Below are positions 32,249 through 43,043 of a DNA stretch of 44,949 bases, in pieces. The position numbers were made by a program, and so were the translations under genes. Numbering within the stretch: the first letter of the stretch is position 1; each line of letters starts with the position of its first letter. The notes under the pieces are model-generated. The model did no database searches and was not told the DNA's origin. It was given only the letters and a program-made list of their open reading frames with translations. Location: NCBI GenBank assembly GCA_002279765.1, contig NCCR01000015.1:32468-77416 (forward strand), read 5' to 3'. The stretch comes from Verrucomicrobia bacterium 12-59-8 (GTDB lineage: Bacteria; Verrucomicrobiota; Verrucomicrobiae; Verrucomicrobiales; Verrucomicrobiaceae).

Positions 32249-33760
32249 ATGTCACCTCGCACCACTGGCATCATCACCCTTGTCTATGCGGCGCTCAGCG
32301 CACTGATGCGCGGACTGTCATTGTCGGTGCCTGTCTTTAAGATCCCTTTCCTTGGCGGTGCCTTGCTTGGCTGGGTGCTGCTGGTGCTCGTGGCTCTGAC
32401 CGGTGGATGGCTGCTCTGGAAGGGCCAGCGTCAATGGCAGTTGAGTCCACTGACCTTGAAACAGTTCCGCCGCTTCCGCGATATCCGCCGTGGTTATGTC
32501 TCCTTTATCGTTCTGCTCGGACTCGTCGGCGTGGCATCGCTGGACAGCCTGGTGGTTGGCAAGCGGGCGCTCGTCGTACGTTATGAGGGGCACTTCTATT
32601 TTCCGTTTGTGACGAATGTGCTGCCGGCCACCACCTTTGGACTGAAGGATGATTCCGAAACCGACTACCGGGAGCTGCAGCGGGATTTTCGCGCGAAAGG
32701 CTCGGGCAACTGGGTGCTGCTGCCGCTGGTGCCTTACGACCCCAAGCTCGACACCCCGGAAATCATTGAAGAGGTCACGCTGCGCGATGGTCTGGCCTAC
32801 CGTGCGAGCGAATCCTCCCCCTTCAACGGGCGTGCATACACGCTCTTCCGTGACAATCTGGAACAGAAGCGCCAGGAATGGGTCTTCCGGCGTGGCTTGA
32901 AGCAAGGGGAGATGCGCGGCTGGGACCTCAACAATGAGCAAGTGGAAAAGGGTACCTATGAGAAGGGCCAGCGGACCGCTTATACTGACTTTTCGGATGG
33001 CAAAGCGGCTGCGCTCGAATCTCAGGCTGCAGGGAAACTGCAAACCGTGGTTTATCCCCCCTCGCCCCCATCTTGGACGCACCGCCACTTTATGGGCACC
33101 ACTTCCTCAGGTGGCGATGTACTGGCAATTCTCTTCGGCGGTTGGCAGCAGGCCATCATTGCCTCACTCCTGTTTGTGACGTTCGTGTTCGTCGCCGGTG
33201 TCGCCGCAGGGGGCATGCTGGGTTATTTCGGTGGGGCTCTGGATCTCATCGGCATGCGTTTGATCGAGATCTGGTCGGTGCTACCGTTTTTGTTCATCGT
33301 CATGATCATCAGCTCGATGGTCAGCCCCACTTTGTTTCTACTGGTGGCCATCATCGCGCTCTTCAGCTGGATGGGCACGACGATCTACATCCGCACCGCC
33401 GTTTTGCGGGAAAAAGCGCGGGACTATGTGGCCTCAGCCCGCCTGCTAGGCACCGGGACGGCGCGCATCATCTTCAAACACATCCTGCCCAACAGCATCG
33501 CCATCCTGGTGACGCTCGCGCCCTTTGAAGTCGCGGCGATCATCTCCTCGCTGGCAGCACTGGACTACCTCGGCTTTGGCCTGCCGCCTGAAGAACCGAG
33601 CTGGGGACGCCTGCTGCATGAGGGCACGGAAGACTTCAACTACCCCTGGATCGTCAGCAGTGCCTTCTTCGCCATGACGCTGGTTCTCGTGCTGGTCACC
33701 TTCGTCGGTGAAGCGGTGCGCGAGGCCTTCGATCCCAAAAAATTCACCACCTACCAATGA
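32249..33760 (+). CDS. yejE: ABC transporter permease, YejE-like, with extra N-terminal region
   Basis: The 503-residue permease has two additional hydrophobic segments at the N-terminus (about 5-60). It then follows the YejE pattern: FRDIRRGYVSFIVLLG, LVVRYEGHFYFP, a polar insert of about 150 residues, HFMGTTSSGGDVLAILFGG, an EAA-type loop (ASARLLGTGTARIIFKHILPN), DYLGFGLPPEEPSWG, and the ending GEAVREAFDPKKF. It forms the translocation channel with the YejB-like subunit. It starts 5 bp after yejB and overlaps the binding-protein gene by ATGA. Confidence 0.87.
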   Translation: MSPRTTGIITLVYAALSALMRGLSLSVPVFKIPFLGGALLGWVLLVLVALTGGWLLWKGQRQWQLSPLTLKQFRRFRDIRRGYVSFIVLLGLVGVASLDSLVVGKRALVVRYEGHFYFPFVTNVLPATTFGLKDDSETDYRELQRDFRAKGSGNWVLLPLVPYDPKLDTPEIIEEVTLRDGLAYRASESSPFNGRAYTLFRDNLEQKRQEWVFRRGLKQGEMRGWDLNNEQVEKGTYEKGQRTAYTDFSDGKAAALESQAAGKLQTVVYPPSPPSWTHRHFMGTTSSGGDVLAILFGGWQQAIIASLLFVTFVFVAGVAAGGMLGYFGGALDLIGMRLIEIWSVLPFLFIVMIISSMVSPTLFLLVAIIALFSWMGTTIYIRTAVLREKARDYVASARLLGTGTARIIFKHILPNSIAILVTLAPFEVAAIISSLAALDYLGFGLPPEEPSWGRLLHEGTEDFNYPWIVSSAFFAMTLVLVLVTFVGEAVREAFDPKKFTTYQ

Positions 33761-35708
33761 AGCAACGCACGCAGCACAAGGCAGGAAACCTCAGGCGCAC
33801 GCTGCGTTCGCTGGGCGTCTTGTTATGCGCGGCTGTGGTCTCCGCCTGTTCCAAATCAGAAGACAGCCGCTTCCCGCCTTACGACAACACGGCGGAGGTT
33901 CAGGCCTATTGGAAATCCAAGCCCGAGTTCTTTCAATGGAAGACGCTGGCGGATCTGCCGGCGGATCTGAAGTGGGAAAGCGGTGCCAATGTGCCTGAGT
34001 TTGGTGACCCACGTGCCAAGAAGGGCGGCACCTTCCACGACTGGCATCTCAGCTACCCTCCTACGTTCCGCAACTTCGGGCCCGACGGCGGCAATGCCTT
34101 TCGTGCCGAGCATCATGACAACATCGAGATCAGCCTTGTCATGCGGCATCCCGATGAAGATGCGTGGATTCCAGGCCTGGCCAAAGAGTGGGCCATCTCC
34201 AAGGATCGCAAGACGGTTTACTACCGTCTGCACGACAACCTGACCTACTCTGACGGCAAGCCGGTTGTGGTGGAAGATTTTTTCATGACCTTCTTCGTGA
34301 TGACCAGTCCGCACATCAAGGATCCTTGGTACAACGACTGGTACACGAAGGAGTACGCCGCCATCGCCAAGTACGATGAGCGCACCCTCTCGATCACTCT
34401 TCCAGAGCCAAAGCCTGATCCTCTCTGGTACGCCGACGTGCCGACTTCGCCTCAGTCTTTCTTCCGCGAACTGGGTCCTGACTTCCCTGCACGCTACCAG
34501 TGGCGCATCACTCCCGTGACGGGAGCCTATGCGATTGATCCTGCTTTGTTGAAGCGCGGGCGCTCCATCACCCTCAGCCGCGTGAAGGACTGGTGGGCGC
34601 GTGATCTGAAGCACTTCCGCTACATCAACAACGTGGACTTCATCGAGTATAAAATCATCGCCAGCCCGGACAAGGCCTTTGAGATGTTCCGCCAGGGCCA
34701 GATTGACTACTACCTCGCCGGCCTGCCGCGCTACTGGTATGACAAGACGGAAATTCCCGAGATCTACCACGGCTACATCGAGCGCCACAAGTTCTACAAC
34801 GAATATCCTCAGGTCACCTGGGGCATCCGCATCAACGAAAGCAAGCCGCCTCTCGACAACCTCGACGTGCGCTTGGGCATCAATTACGCGATGAATTTCG
34901 AGAAGGTGATCGAGGTGGATTTCCGCGGCGACAAGACTCGCATGAACACCACGGAGTCCGGTTTCGGCAAGTTCACCAATCCCAGCATTCGCGCACGCCC
35001 ATACGATCCGGTGAAGGCCCGTGAGTGCTTTGCCAAAGCCGGCTACACCATCCCCGGACCGGATGGCATTCTAAAAAACGCCGAGGGCAAGCGGATTTCA
35101 TTCACACTCACCACCTTCAATTCCAGCACTATCACGCCCGTCATGCTGCGCCTCAAAGAGGAAGCCAAAAAGGCCGGGCTGGAAATGAACATCGAGGGGC
35201 TGGACGGCACGCAAATGTACAAGAAGCTAGACCAAAAGAAACATGAACTGGCTTTTGCAGGCTTCGGCGCACGCCCCCCTTATCCACGCTTCTGGGATGA
35301 CTTCCACTCCAGCAACGCCTTCAAGATCGGCAAGGACGGCAAACGTGAGATCGTCACCGACACCAACAATATGACGCAGACCGCCGATCCGGCGCTCGAC
35401 CCGATCATCGACCGGCATCGTTTGGCGCAGACGGAAGACGAGGTGCAAAAGCTGTCGTGGGAGCTCTCCCAGTTGATTCATGAACGCGCCAGCGTCATTC
35501 CCGCCTGGGAGTCAACTTTCTACCGCTACCTGAGCTGGCGGTGGATCCAATGGCCGAAAAACGGCAATGCGCGCAAGAGCCGCGAGCCGCTCGACTCCCA
35601 CATGTTCTGGATCGACGAGGACATCAAACGTGAAACGAAAGAGGCCATGCGTGAAGACAAGGATTTTGGCGAAGTCACGCGCGTCTTCGATGCTTACCAG
35701 AGAAACAA

Positions 35709-35712
<4 letters not shown>
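33757..35712 (+). CDS. Extracellular solute-binding protein family 5 (peptide-binding lipoprotein)
   Basis: The 651-residue protein has a long positively charged signal peptide with a lipobox, VVSACSKS. The family 5 layout of oligopeptide-binding proteins follows: an N-terminal lobe with ARKKGGTFHDWHL-like sequence, LAKEWAISKDRKTVYYRLHD, and a C-terminal lobe with DVRLGINYAMNFEKV and LSWELSQLIHERASVIPAW. It would capture peptides or peptide-like compounds in the periplasm and deliver them to the YejB/YejE-like channel. The start overlaps the permease stop and the next gene overlaps its stop, so translation is coupled through the operon. Confidence 0.9.
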
Positions 35713-36694
<982 letters not shown>

Positions 36695-36698
<4 letters not shown>

Positions 36699-37663
36699 GC
36701 CTCCTCACCGTCCAAAACCTCCAGCAGCATTTCCCCGTACGCGGCGGTCTGCTGCGGCGTTCCGTGGCCTCCTGCAAAGCCGTGGACGGCGTGAGTTTTT
36801 CCCTCGGCGCAGGCGAGACGCTCGGCCTCGTGGGTGAATCCGGCTGCGGCAAGACCACCCTTGGCAAAGCCATCGTGCGCCTGCTCAATCCCACCGGCGG
36901 CAGCATTCAATTTGAAGGCCAGGACATCACCCACGCCAGCATGCGCGCGCTGCGCCCGATGCGGAGGCACATCCAGATGATCTTCCAAGATCCGGCCGAG
37001 TCGCTCAATCCACGCCACACCGTGCGCGACATTTTGGAGGAGCCCTTCATCGTGCAGCAGATCGGCACGCCGCCAGAGCGCAAGCAATGGGTGGCCGACC
37101 TGCTCGATAAAGTCGGCCTCAGCGCCGCCTCTGCGGACCGCTTCCCCTTCGAGTTCAGCGGTGGTCAGCGGCAGCGCATCGGCATCGCCCGCGCCATCGC
37201 GTTGAAGCCCAAGCTCATTATTTGTGATGAGCCCGTCTCCGCGCTGGATGTCTCAGTGCAGAGCCAGGTGCTCAATCTCTTGCTCGATCTGCAGCGCGAC
37301 ATGGGACTGAGCTACCTGTTCATCGCCCACGGTCTCAATGTCGTGAAACACATGAGTGACCGCGTGGCGGTGATGTATCTCGGCAAGATCGTCGAACTCG
37401 CGCCTGCCACCGAGCTCTATCAAAACCCGCGCCACGCGTACACCAAGGCCCTGCTCGATGCGATCCCCATCGCCGATCCCACGAAGCGCCGCGAACGCCA
37501 GTTGCTGCGTGGCGACGTGCCTTCTCCCATCAATCCACCCGCAGGCTGCGCCTTCGGCCACCGCATGAAGCACCCGAAGTGGGAGCAGAGCGTGGGCATG
37601 GATCTCACGCTCAAGGAAGTCGCGCCGGGACATTTCGTGCAGCCATGTCCGTGCTGCACGTAA
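36695..37663 (+). CDS. Oligopeptide ABC transporter ATP-binding protein (OppF-like)
   Basis: The start is placed at the ATG ([11 protein letters not shown]) that overlaps the preceding stop as ATGA, giving 322 residues. Motifs are Walker [12 protein letters not shown]-loop [12 protein letters not shown], signature [10 protein letters not shown], Walker [14 protein letters not shown] and H-loop IAHGLNV; the H-loop has Gly where Asp is usual. The OppF-type first loop [15 protein letters not shown] is present. The C-terminus reads [13 protein letters not shown] and ends CPCCT. This is the last gene of the importer operon, and a hairpin follows within 6 bp of the stop. Confidence 0.92.
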
Positions 37664-37668
37664 AGCAG

Positions 37669-37694
37669 TGATGCAGGCACTGCTGCCTGCATCA
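37669..37694. terminator. Bidirectional hairpin between convergent importer and symporter genes
   Basis: A perfect 11-bp stem (TGATGCAGGCA paired with TGCCTGCATCA) with a four-base loop CTGC lies in the 71-bp gap between the OppF-like gene and the convergent symporter gene. Neither side has a strong T-run, so termination may be weak or help rho. Location and perfect pairing argue for a shared terminator. Confidence 0.5.
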
Positions 37695-37734
37695 AGATAT
37701 GACAGGGCAGAGGGATGCCCGCTTCACTTGGCCA

Positions 37735-39306
37735 TCAATGCGATGTCGCCTTTTCCGAACCAAGGCCGGTGTGGGCACGGACGGTGAGTTCGGCAAATTT
37801 GGCTTCCGCTTCAAGATCGCGGGCGCTGAAGATCGTACCCAGCCATGCGGCGAGGAAGCCGATGGGGATGCTCACGATGCCAGGATTGCTGAGCGGGAAG
37901 GGGGCGTCTTTGCCATAGATGCCGCTGGGGCTGAGCATAATCAGCACGATGGAAGCCACCAATCCGACCGCCAGGCCGGCGACGGCTCCGGTGGTGTTGA
38001 AGCGTTTCCAAAACACACTGAGCACAATGACGGGCAGATTGGCGGAGGCCGCGACGGAGAAGGCGAGACCCACGAGGAACGCGGCATTCACGCTGGGGCC
38101 AAGATAGATGGCCAGCGCAATGCTGGCAGCTCCCACGCAGAAGGCCGTGATGCGCGCGACTCGGATTTCCTGACCGGGGCGGTTTTCTTTGCCGTGATGA
38201 ATGACGTTCGAATAGAAGTCATGAGCAAAGGAGGCGCTGGCGCTCATGGTCAAACCGGCAACGACAGCAAGAATTGTCGCGAAGGCGACGGCGCTGATGA
38301 AGGCGAAGAAGAATTCACCGCCCAGCACCTGCGCGAGGATCGGCGCGACCATGTTGGTGTCCGGCTTGCCCGCTGCCGTCGTGATGAGTGCTTTCTTCAG
38401 GATGGTGGCGGCACCGAAGCCGAAGAAGGTCGTCATGATGTAGAACAGACCGATGATGGCCATGGCCCACACGACACTGGAGCGGGCGGTCTTAGCATCC
38501 GGCACGGTGTAAAAGCGCACCAGAATATGCGGCAGACCGGCGGTGCCGAGCACGAGACCGATGCAGAGGGAGACGAGATCCAGCGGCCCCCACGGCCCGG
38601 CCACGGCCACACCGTATTTCAAACCGGGCTCCATCAGGTTTTTCGGTTCGGCACTGCCACCGTAGTCCGCATGGGAAACCGCCTCGAAGAACTTGGCGAA
38701 GCTGAAGTCATGGAACTTGAGGACGAGATAGCTCAGAAGGATCGCGCCAGCCATGAGCAGCAGCGCCTTGATGATCTGCACCCAGGTGGTGGCCAGCATG
38801 CCGCCGAAGACGACATAGACGAGCATCAGCACACCCACGCCGATCACCGCCGGGGCAAACTCGACGCCTATGAGCTGCTTGATGATGGCACCTGCACCGA
38901 CCATCTGCGCGATCATGTAAAACGTGGACACCACGAGCGTACTGAGGGATGCGAGCGCACGCACCGGGCGTGGCTTGAGGCGATACGCGAGCAGGTCGGC
39001 CATGGTGTATTTGCCCGCGTTGCGCAGCGGCTCGGCGACGATGAGCAGCACCGTGATGTAGGCGACCAGGAAGCCCACAGAGTACATGAAGCCGTCATAG
39101 CCGTAGAAGCAGATCATGCCGGAGATGCCGAGGAAGGAGGCGGCGCTCATGTAGTCACCAGCAACAGCCAGACCGTTCTGCCAGCCGGTGATGCTGCGCC
39201 CGGCGGCGAAGTAGGCGCTGGCTCCGGTGTTTTTCTTGGCGGCCCAGAAGGTGATGAGGAGTGTGAGGCCGACGAAGGCCAGGAACATGATCAGGGGAGT
39301 GTTCAT
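37735..39306 (-). CDS. actP: Cation/acetate symporter-like protein (ActP/YjcG, SSS family)
   Basis: The 523-residue protein has 13 or so membrane helices and SSS-family sequence. Examples are AYFAAGRSITGWQNGLAVAG with the sodium-site region, GDYMSAASFLGISGMI, GKYTMADLLAYRLKPRPVR, and LPHILVRFYTVPDAKTARSS, a phrase typical of the acetate symporter branch. It imports acetate or a related short carboxylate with Na+ or H+. The ATG at 39306 is chosen over an upstream TTG because it begins at the first helix. It lies 48 bp after the DUF485 gene, the same pair (yjcH-actP) as in other bacteria. The symbol actP here is unrelated to the act genes of complex III. Confidence 0.88.
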   Translation of the reverse strand: MNTPLIMFLAFVGLTLLITFWAAKKNTGASAYFAAGRSITGWQNGLAVAGDYMSAASFLGISGMICFYGYDGFMYSVGFLVAYITVLLIVAEPLRNAGKYTMADLLAYRLKPRPVRALASLSTLVVSTFYMIAQMVGAGAIIKQLIGVEFAPAVIGVGVLMLVYVVFGGMLATTWVQIIKALLLMAGAILLSYLVLKFHDFSFAKFFEAVSHADYGGSAEPKNLMEPGLKYGVAVAGPWGPLDLVSLCIGLVLGTAGLPHILVRFYTVPDAKTARSSVVWAMAIIGLFYIMTTFFGFGAATILKKALITTAAGKPDTNMVAPILAQVLGGEFFFAFISAVAFATILAVVAGLTMSASASFAHDFYSNVIHHGKENRPGQEIRVARITAFCVGAASIALAIYLGPSVNAAFLVGLAFSVAASANLPVIVLSVFWKRFNTTGAVAGLAVGLVASIVLIMLSPSGIYGKDAPFPLSNPGIVSIPIGFLAAWLGTIFSARDLEAEAKFAELTVRAHTGLGSEKATSH

Positions 39307-39354
39307 CGAGAGGGAAAGGAGCAAATGGGAAAGGGAGATGCAGCAGAGCAGGAA

Positions 39355-39663
39355 TCAGTCGTGACCATGGATCATGGCCGCAGCGGATTTGTCCCACTTG
39401 GCGGCGACACGCACATACAGAAAGGCCAGGACCCAGGCCATGATGAACTGCGATAGCGCAAAGACGTAGGCCACATTCACCTCCCCCCAGACCTTCTTTT
39501 TCATCATCTCAGGGTAATAACCCACCAGCACTGGCAGCGCGAGGTAGTAGAGCATGCAGAAGATAAAAGCCGGAATGATGAAGGCTTTTTTTTGCGCCAG
39601 CAGGGCGCGGAATTCGGGTTTCGCCTCGATGGCTTCCCAGTTCACAGGTGATTTTTCGCTCAT
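39355..39663 (-). CDS. yjcH: DUF485 membrane protein (YjcH-like partner of the symporter)
   Basis: This 102-residue protein has two membrane helices and the family pattern: a charged start (PEFRALLAQKKAFIIPAFIF), a loop VNVAYVFALSQFIMAWVLAFLYVR and a polar C-terminus with several Ala and His. DUF485 genes are usually placed directly before acetate-type symporters, and this one is too. The ATG at 39663 removes a non-conserved 13-residue upstream extension. The function is unknown but probably supports the symporter. Confidence 0.83.
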   Translation of the reverse strand: MSEKSPVNWEAIEAKPEFRALLAQKKAFIIPAFIFCMLYYLALPVLVGYYPEMMKKKVWGEVNVAYVFALSQFIMAWVLAFLYVRVAAKWDKSAAAMIHGHD

Positions 39664-39763
39664 AGTGGGCGCGAGAGTATGGAGACAGACGCATGATGGC
39701 AAGAGTGGAAAGCAGCAGAGATGAAAATGCCTACGTTCTTCCCCTTTGTTAACCCACCGCTGC

Positions 39764-39793
39764 TTGACTCTTTATGGGGTACCTCGGTAAACA
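39764..39793 (+). promoter_or_regulatory. Candidate promoter for the small membrane protein gene
   Basis: TTGACT and TAAACA on the plus strand are 18 bp apart. The predicted transcript would start about 15 bases before the GTG at 39815, just before the GGAGG. The -10 hexamer matches weakly, so this is tentative. Confidence 0.3.
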
Positions 39794-39814
39794 CCATGTG
39801 GGAGGCTAAACTGA

Positions 39815-39991
39815 GTGTTTGGCAAAAAATACCGCCTTCCGATTCCGGCCATCCTGATGACGCTCTGGTGCCTTTTCGAGATTTCCTTGGGGCTGCCCGC
39901 CTTTCTGAAATACGGTGCAGGCCAGATGGTCTGCGGTACGATTCTGGTCTCGTCCGTCAAGATTCTGCGCCTCAAACACCCGACCCTCTGA
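39815..39991 (+). CDS. Small membrane protein, 58 residues
   Basis: A GTG-initiated frame encodes 58 residues with a basic start (VFGKKYRLPIP), a strong hydrophobic run (AILMTLWCLFEISLGLPAF), and a second shorter one (MVCGTILVSSVKILRLK) before the stop. A perfect GGAGG lies nine bases before the GTG, a spacing that favours translation, whereas nearly all other genes here lack such a sequence. The stop is adjacent to the stop of the convergent phosphodiesterase gene. An overlapping frame that begins ATGTGGGAGG is less hydrophobic and runs into the other gene. No family is recognised. Confidence 0.55.
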   Translation: MFGKKYRLPIPAILMTLWCLFEISLGLPAFLKYGAGQMVCGTILVSSVKILRLKHPTL

Positions 39992-40906
39992 TCACTCAAA
40001 CGCGCTCGTCACCGGCTTGCCATCAAACTCGGCAGGCAGGGGCACATCGAGCAGCCACAGGGCCGTGGCGGCGGTATCGTAGGTGGTGACGGGAGCAGTG
40101 ATGGTGAAGTTTTTCTTCACCCCTTTGCCCCAGGCGACCCAAGGGATGAGCATGTCGTCGGGAATGTTGAGACCATGGGTTTTGTCGTGACCACCGTGGT
40201 CCGCACTGATGAGCATGACGCTGGAGTCAGCAATGCCGGCATCCTTGATGGCCTGCCAGACCTGCCACAGTGCCTGATCGGTCACTTTGATGGCCTCTTT
40301 CTGCTCGGGTGAGCCCCAGCCGTCCTTGTGGCCGGCGGTATCGACGTCCGGGAAGTGAATGAAGGTAAGACGCGGTTTGGTTTCCTTGATCCATGCCGCC
40401 GCCTGCTTGGCCACCAACTGGGAGGGCTTTTTGTCCTTTTCGATTTCCGGTGTGCCCGCCACTGGGGCATCCGACTGCGGGCCGCCGAAATCAAACACGT
40501 CCACCGAATCCTTCAACCAAAGGTGGCGGAACTTCACCTTGCCGACAAACATGCCTGCCACCGCTTTCGGATCAGCGGCTTTGAGCAGCGAAAACACCGT
40601 CGGCACCTTCACCAGGCCTTTGATTGGTGTGAAGGAGTTCCACAGGATCTGATGCTTGTCCGGTCCCACACCCGTGAGCATGGAAGTATGGGAGGGCAGG
40701 GTGATGGAGGGAAAGATCGTGCTGGCCTCCCACGTCACCGCGCCTTCAGCGGCGATTTTTTTCAGTGTGGGTGCTTCGCTCTCCGCGATGACTGCTGGTT
40801 TGCCACCATCAATGCTGATGATGAAGACATGCTCCGCGCGGGGCGCGGCACAAGCCTGAAAGCTGAATGCAAAAGCGGCTAGAAGGGTGAGGATGGTGGA
40901 ACGCAT
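39992..40906 (-). CDS. Type I phosphodiesterase/nucleotide pyrophosphatase family protein (secreted)
   Basis: The 304-residue protein has a signal peptide (MRSTILTLLAAFAFSFQACAA). It has the alkaline-phosphatase superfamily metal sites of the NPP group: Asp in IISIDGGK, the nucleophile Thr or Ser in FPSITLPSHTSMLTG, Asp and His in FPDVDTAGH, and Asp/His/His in ISADHGGHDKTH. These enzymes hydrolyse phosphodiester or pyrophosphate bonds and would act in the periplasm, possibly releasing phosphate or nucleotides. The length is short for NPPs, which often have extra C-terminal domains. It is transcribed divergently from the SLC13 gene with about 120 bp between. Confidence 0.85.
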   Translation of the reverse strand: MRSTILTLLAAFAFSFQACAAPRAEHVFIISIDGGKPAVIAESEAPTLKKIAAEGAVTWEASTIFPSITLPSHTSMLTGVGPDKHQILWNSFTPIKGLVKVPTVFSLLKAADPKAVAGMFVGKVKFRHLWLKDSVDVFDFGGPQSDAPVAGTPEIEKDKKPSQLVAKQAAAWIKETKPRLTFIHFPDVDTAGHKDGWGSPEQKEAIKVTDQALWQVWQAIKDAGIADSSVMLISADHGGHDKTHGLNIPDDMLIPWVAWGKGVKKNFTITAPVTTYDTAATALWLLDVPLPAEFDGKPVTSAFE

Positions 40907-41028
40907 GGCAGTGGGCGCGAACTAACGCAGGTCAGGGGAGATTGCTTCCAAGAAAACGACACCTGCGAATGGTTTGCCCTGCTTGTTCCTTGAGCAGCAC
41001 TGGTCCCTGCGCCAAAGATGCGCAGAAA

Positions 41029-42792
41029 ATGGAAGCTTGGATCGTCATCGGACTGCTCATCGTCGCCGTCATCGCCTTTGCCACTGAGAAAATCTCGGTG
41101 GATCTTGTCACGCTCTCATTGCTCTGCGTGCTGGTGATGTGCGGCATTCTGAAGGCTGAGCAAGCCTTTGCCGGATTCGGCGACCGCGTGATCATCCTTC
41201 TGGCGGCGATTTTTGTCATCGGCGCGGCTCTGCGTGAGACCGGCGTGCTGGACATGATGGGCGGCTTTCTGGCCCAGACCTTTGGCACCCAGCCGAAACG
41301 GCTCATGGGCTTCATGATGGCCGTGGTGGGCGGTGTATCAGCCTTCATGAACAACACCACTGTCACCGCCGTGTTTGTTGGCCCGGTGATGGGTCTGGCG
41401 CGCAAGCTGCGCATTCCTCCCTCACGCCTGCTGATGCCCCTGGCGTTTGCCTCGCTGATGGGCGGCACATGCACGCTGATCGGCACGTCCACGAACGTCG
41501 CCGTGAGCGGTGCCATCAAAAAGCTGGGACTGCAGCCGCTGGGCATGTTTGAACTGACATCGATTGGTCTTGTCCTCATGTTGACCGGCATCCTCTACAT
41601 GGTTTTCATTGGCACTCACCTGGTTCCCGAACGTGACAAGGCCTCCGCCATCGCCGGTGATGCCATGCGTGACTATTTTGCCGAGGTGATGGTCTTGCCC
41701 GGTTCACCCCTCATCAGCCAGGCCGCCTTCGACTCGGATTTTTCCGCGATGGAGTTCCAGGTCATGAAAATCCGCCGGGGCGACCAGACGTTCGATGCCG
41801 CACCCAAACTCCGCTTCCAGGAAGGTGATGTCGTGCTGGTGGCCGGCAAGGTGGAAAATCTGATTCAAGTAAAGAAGATTGAGGGCATCGACATCCTCGA
41901 AGATGTCACGCTGCGCAGTTCCGGCGTGGACATGAGCGATGCACAAGTCGCTGAAGTTGTCCTCACGCCGCGCTCGGCCTTTGTGGGCCGGTCTTTGCGC
42001 GACAACAACTTTCGCCAGCGCACTGGACTTTCAGTGCTGGCCCTGATGCGTGGTGATCGTTCGCTGATGCATCACATGGCAAATGAAAAACTGCGTGCGG
42101 GCGATGTGCTGCTGCTGCAGGGACCAAGCAGTCGCTTCCGCGCCTTTGAAGAAGGCAATGACATGATTGTCATCACGCAATACCAGTTCAGTGCGGAGAC
42201 GCGCCGGCGCGGTTTCATGCTGCTGGGTGCCTTCGTTCTCGCCGTGATCGCCAGCAGCCTCGGCTGGGTGCCTGACACCGTCGCCTTCGTCATGGTTGCC
42301 ATGCTGGCTGTCTTCACTCGCTGCATCAAGCTGGAGAATGCCTATGCCAACATTGACTGGCGGCTGCTCATCCTGATCGGCGGCATGATGGCGTTTGGCG
42401 AAGCGATGCAGATTTCCGGTGCCTCAAGCATGATCGCCAATTTCATCACCGGCTGGCTGCAACCGATGGGTGTCTTTGCCGTCTTCACCGGCTTCTGTCT
42501 GCTGACGATGCTGCTCACCCAGCCGATGTCGAACGCCGCTGCCGCTCTGGTGGTGCTGCCAGTGGCGTTGCAGGCCGCCACTTCCATGGGCGCCAACCCA
42601 CGCACCTTTGCCATCGGCGTCATGCTCAGCGCCTCCGCATCCATGCTCACGCCCTTTGAGCCGAGCTGCATCCTCGTCTATGGCCCCGGGAAATATCGCT
42701 TTGCCGACTTCATCAAGGTCGGTGGTGGCCTGACCCTGGTGATGCTCATCGTCATCCTGACCATGGTGCCGATGCTCTGGCCGCTGAAGTAA
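41029..42792 (+). CDS. SLC13/DASS family permease with two TrkA-C domains
   Basis: I place the start at MEAWIVIGLLIVAV (41029), giving 587 residues. There are about five helices at the N-terminus (with FGDRVIILLAAIFVIGAAL and NNTTVTAVFVGPVM), then two RCK-C/TrkA-C ligand-binding-like domains (about 195-280 and 285-370), then five or six more helices including the phrase PMSNAAAALVVLPVALQAA. The arrangement is typical of SLC13-type sodium/sulfate or dicarboxylate permeases that carry inserted regulatory domains. The substrate is unknown. Just before the start the DNA reads CGCAGAAAATGG, with no Shine-Dalgarno sequence. Confidence 0.88.
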   Translation: MEAWIVIGLLIVAVIAFATEKISVDLVTLSLLCVLVMCGILKAEQAFAGFGDRVIILLAAIFVIGAALRETGVLDMMGGFLAQTFGTQPKRLMGFMMAVVGGVSAFMNNTTVTAVFVGPVMGLARKLRIPPSRLLMPLAFASLMGGTCTLIGTSTNVAVSGAIKKLGLQPLGMFELTSIGLVLMLTGILYMVFIGTHLVPERDKASAIAGDAMRDYFAEVMVLPGSPLISQAAFDSDFSAMEFQVMKIRRGDQTFDAAPKLRFQEGDVVLVAGKVENLIQVKKIEGIDILEDVTLRSSGVDMSDAQVAEVVLTPRSAFVGRSLRDNNFRQRTGLSVLALMRGDRSLMHHMANEKLRAGDVLLLQGPSSRFRAFEEGNDMIVITQYQFSAETRRRGFMLLGAFVLAVIASSLGWVPDTVAFVMVAMLAVFTRCIKLENAYANIDWRLLILIGGMMAFGEAMQISGASSMIANFITGWLQPMGVFAVFTGFCLLTMLLTQPMSNAAAALVVLPVALQAATSMGANPRTFAIGVMLSASASMLTPFEPSCILVYGPGKYRFADFIKVGGGLTLVMLIVILTMVPMLWPLK

Positions 42793-43043
42793 TCCAGCTG
42801 TCGCAGTCTCTTGTTTGAGGAGTCTATCAGAATGGAAAACTCATCAAAAGCTGAGTTGTTCCCAGCTCTTATGATTGGGGTTAACTAGGTTGTTAAATTA
42901 CTCATATCCGTAAGTACTGCGAACAAGCGCAACAAGTGGCTTCCCCTTTGGAAACACAAGGGTTCCACGGGCAGACGCGCTGTGAACGGATCCGGCAGGA
43001 ATTGTGAGCGAACTGGAATAACCAGGACTGTTCACCGTTGCTC

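Noticed and set aside
37699..39456. A 585-codon plus-strand open frame opposite the symporter
   Set aside because: Antisense to a strongly conserved SSS-family permease; composition is typical of shadow frames.
39721..40089. A 122-codon plus-strand frame
   Set aside because: It overlaps the end of the phosphodiesterase gene, is not hydrophobic or motif-bearing, and competes with the 58-residue frame that has a good ribosome binding site.
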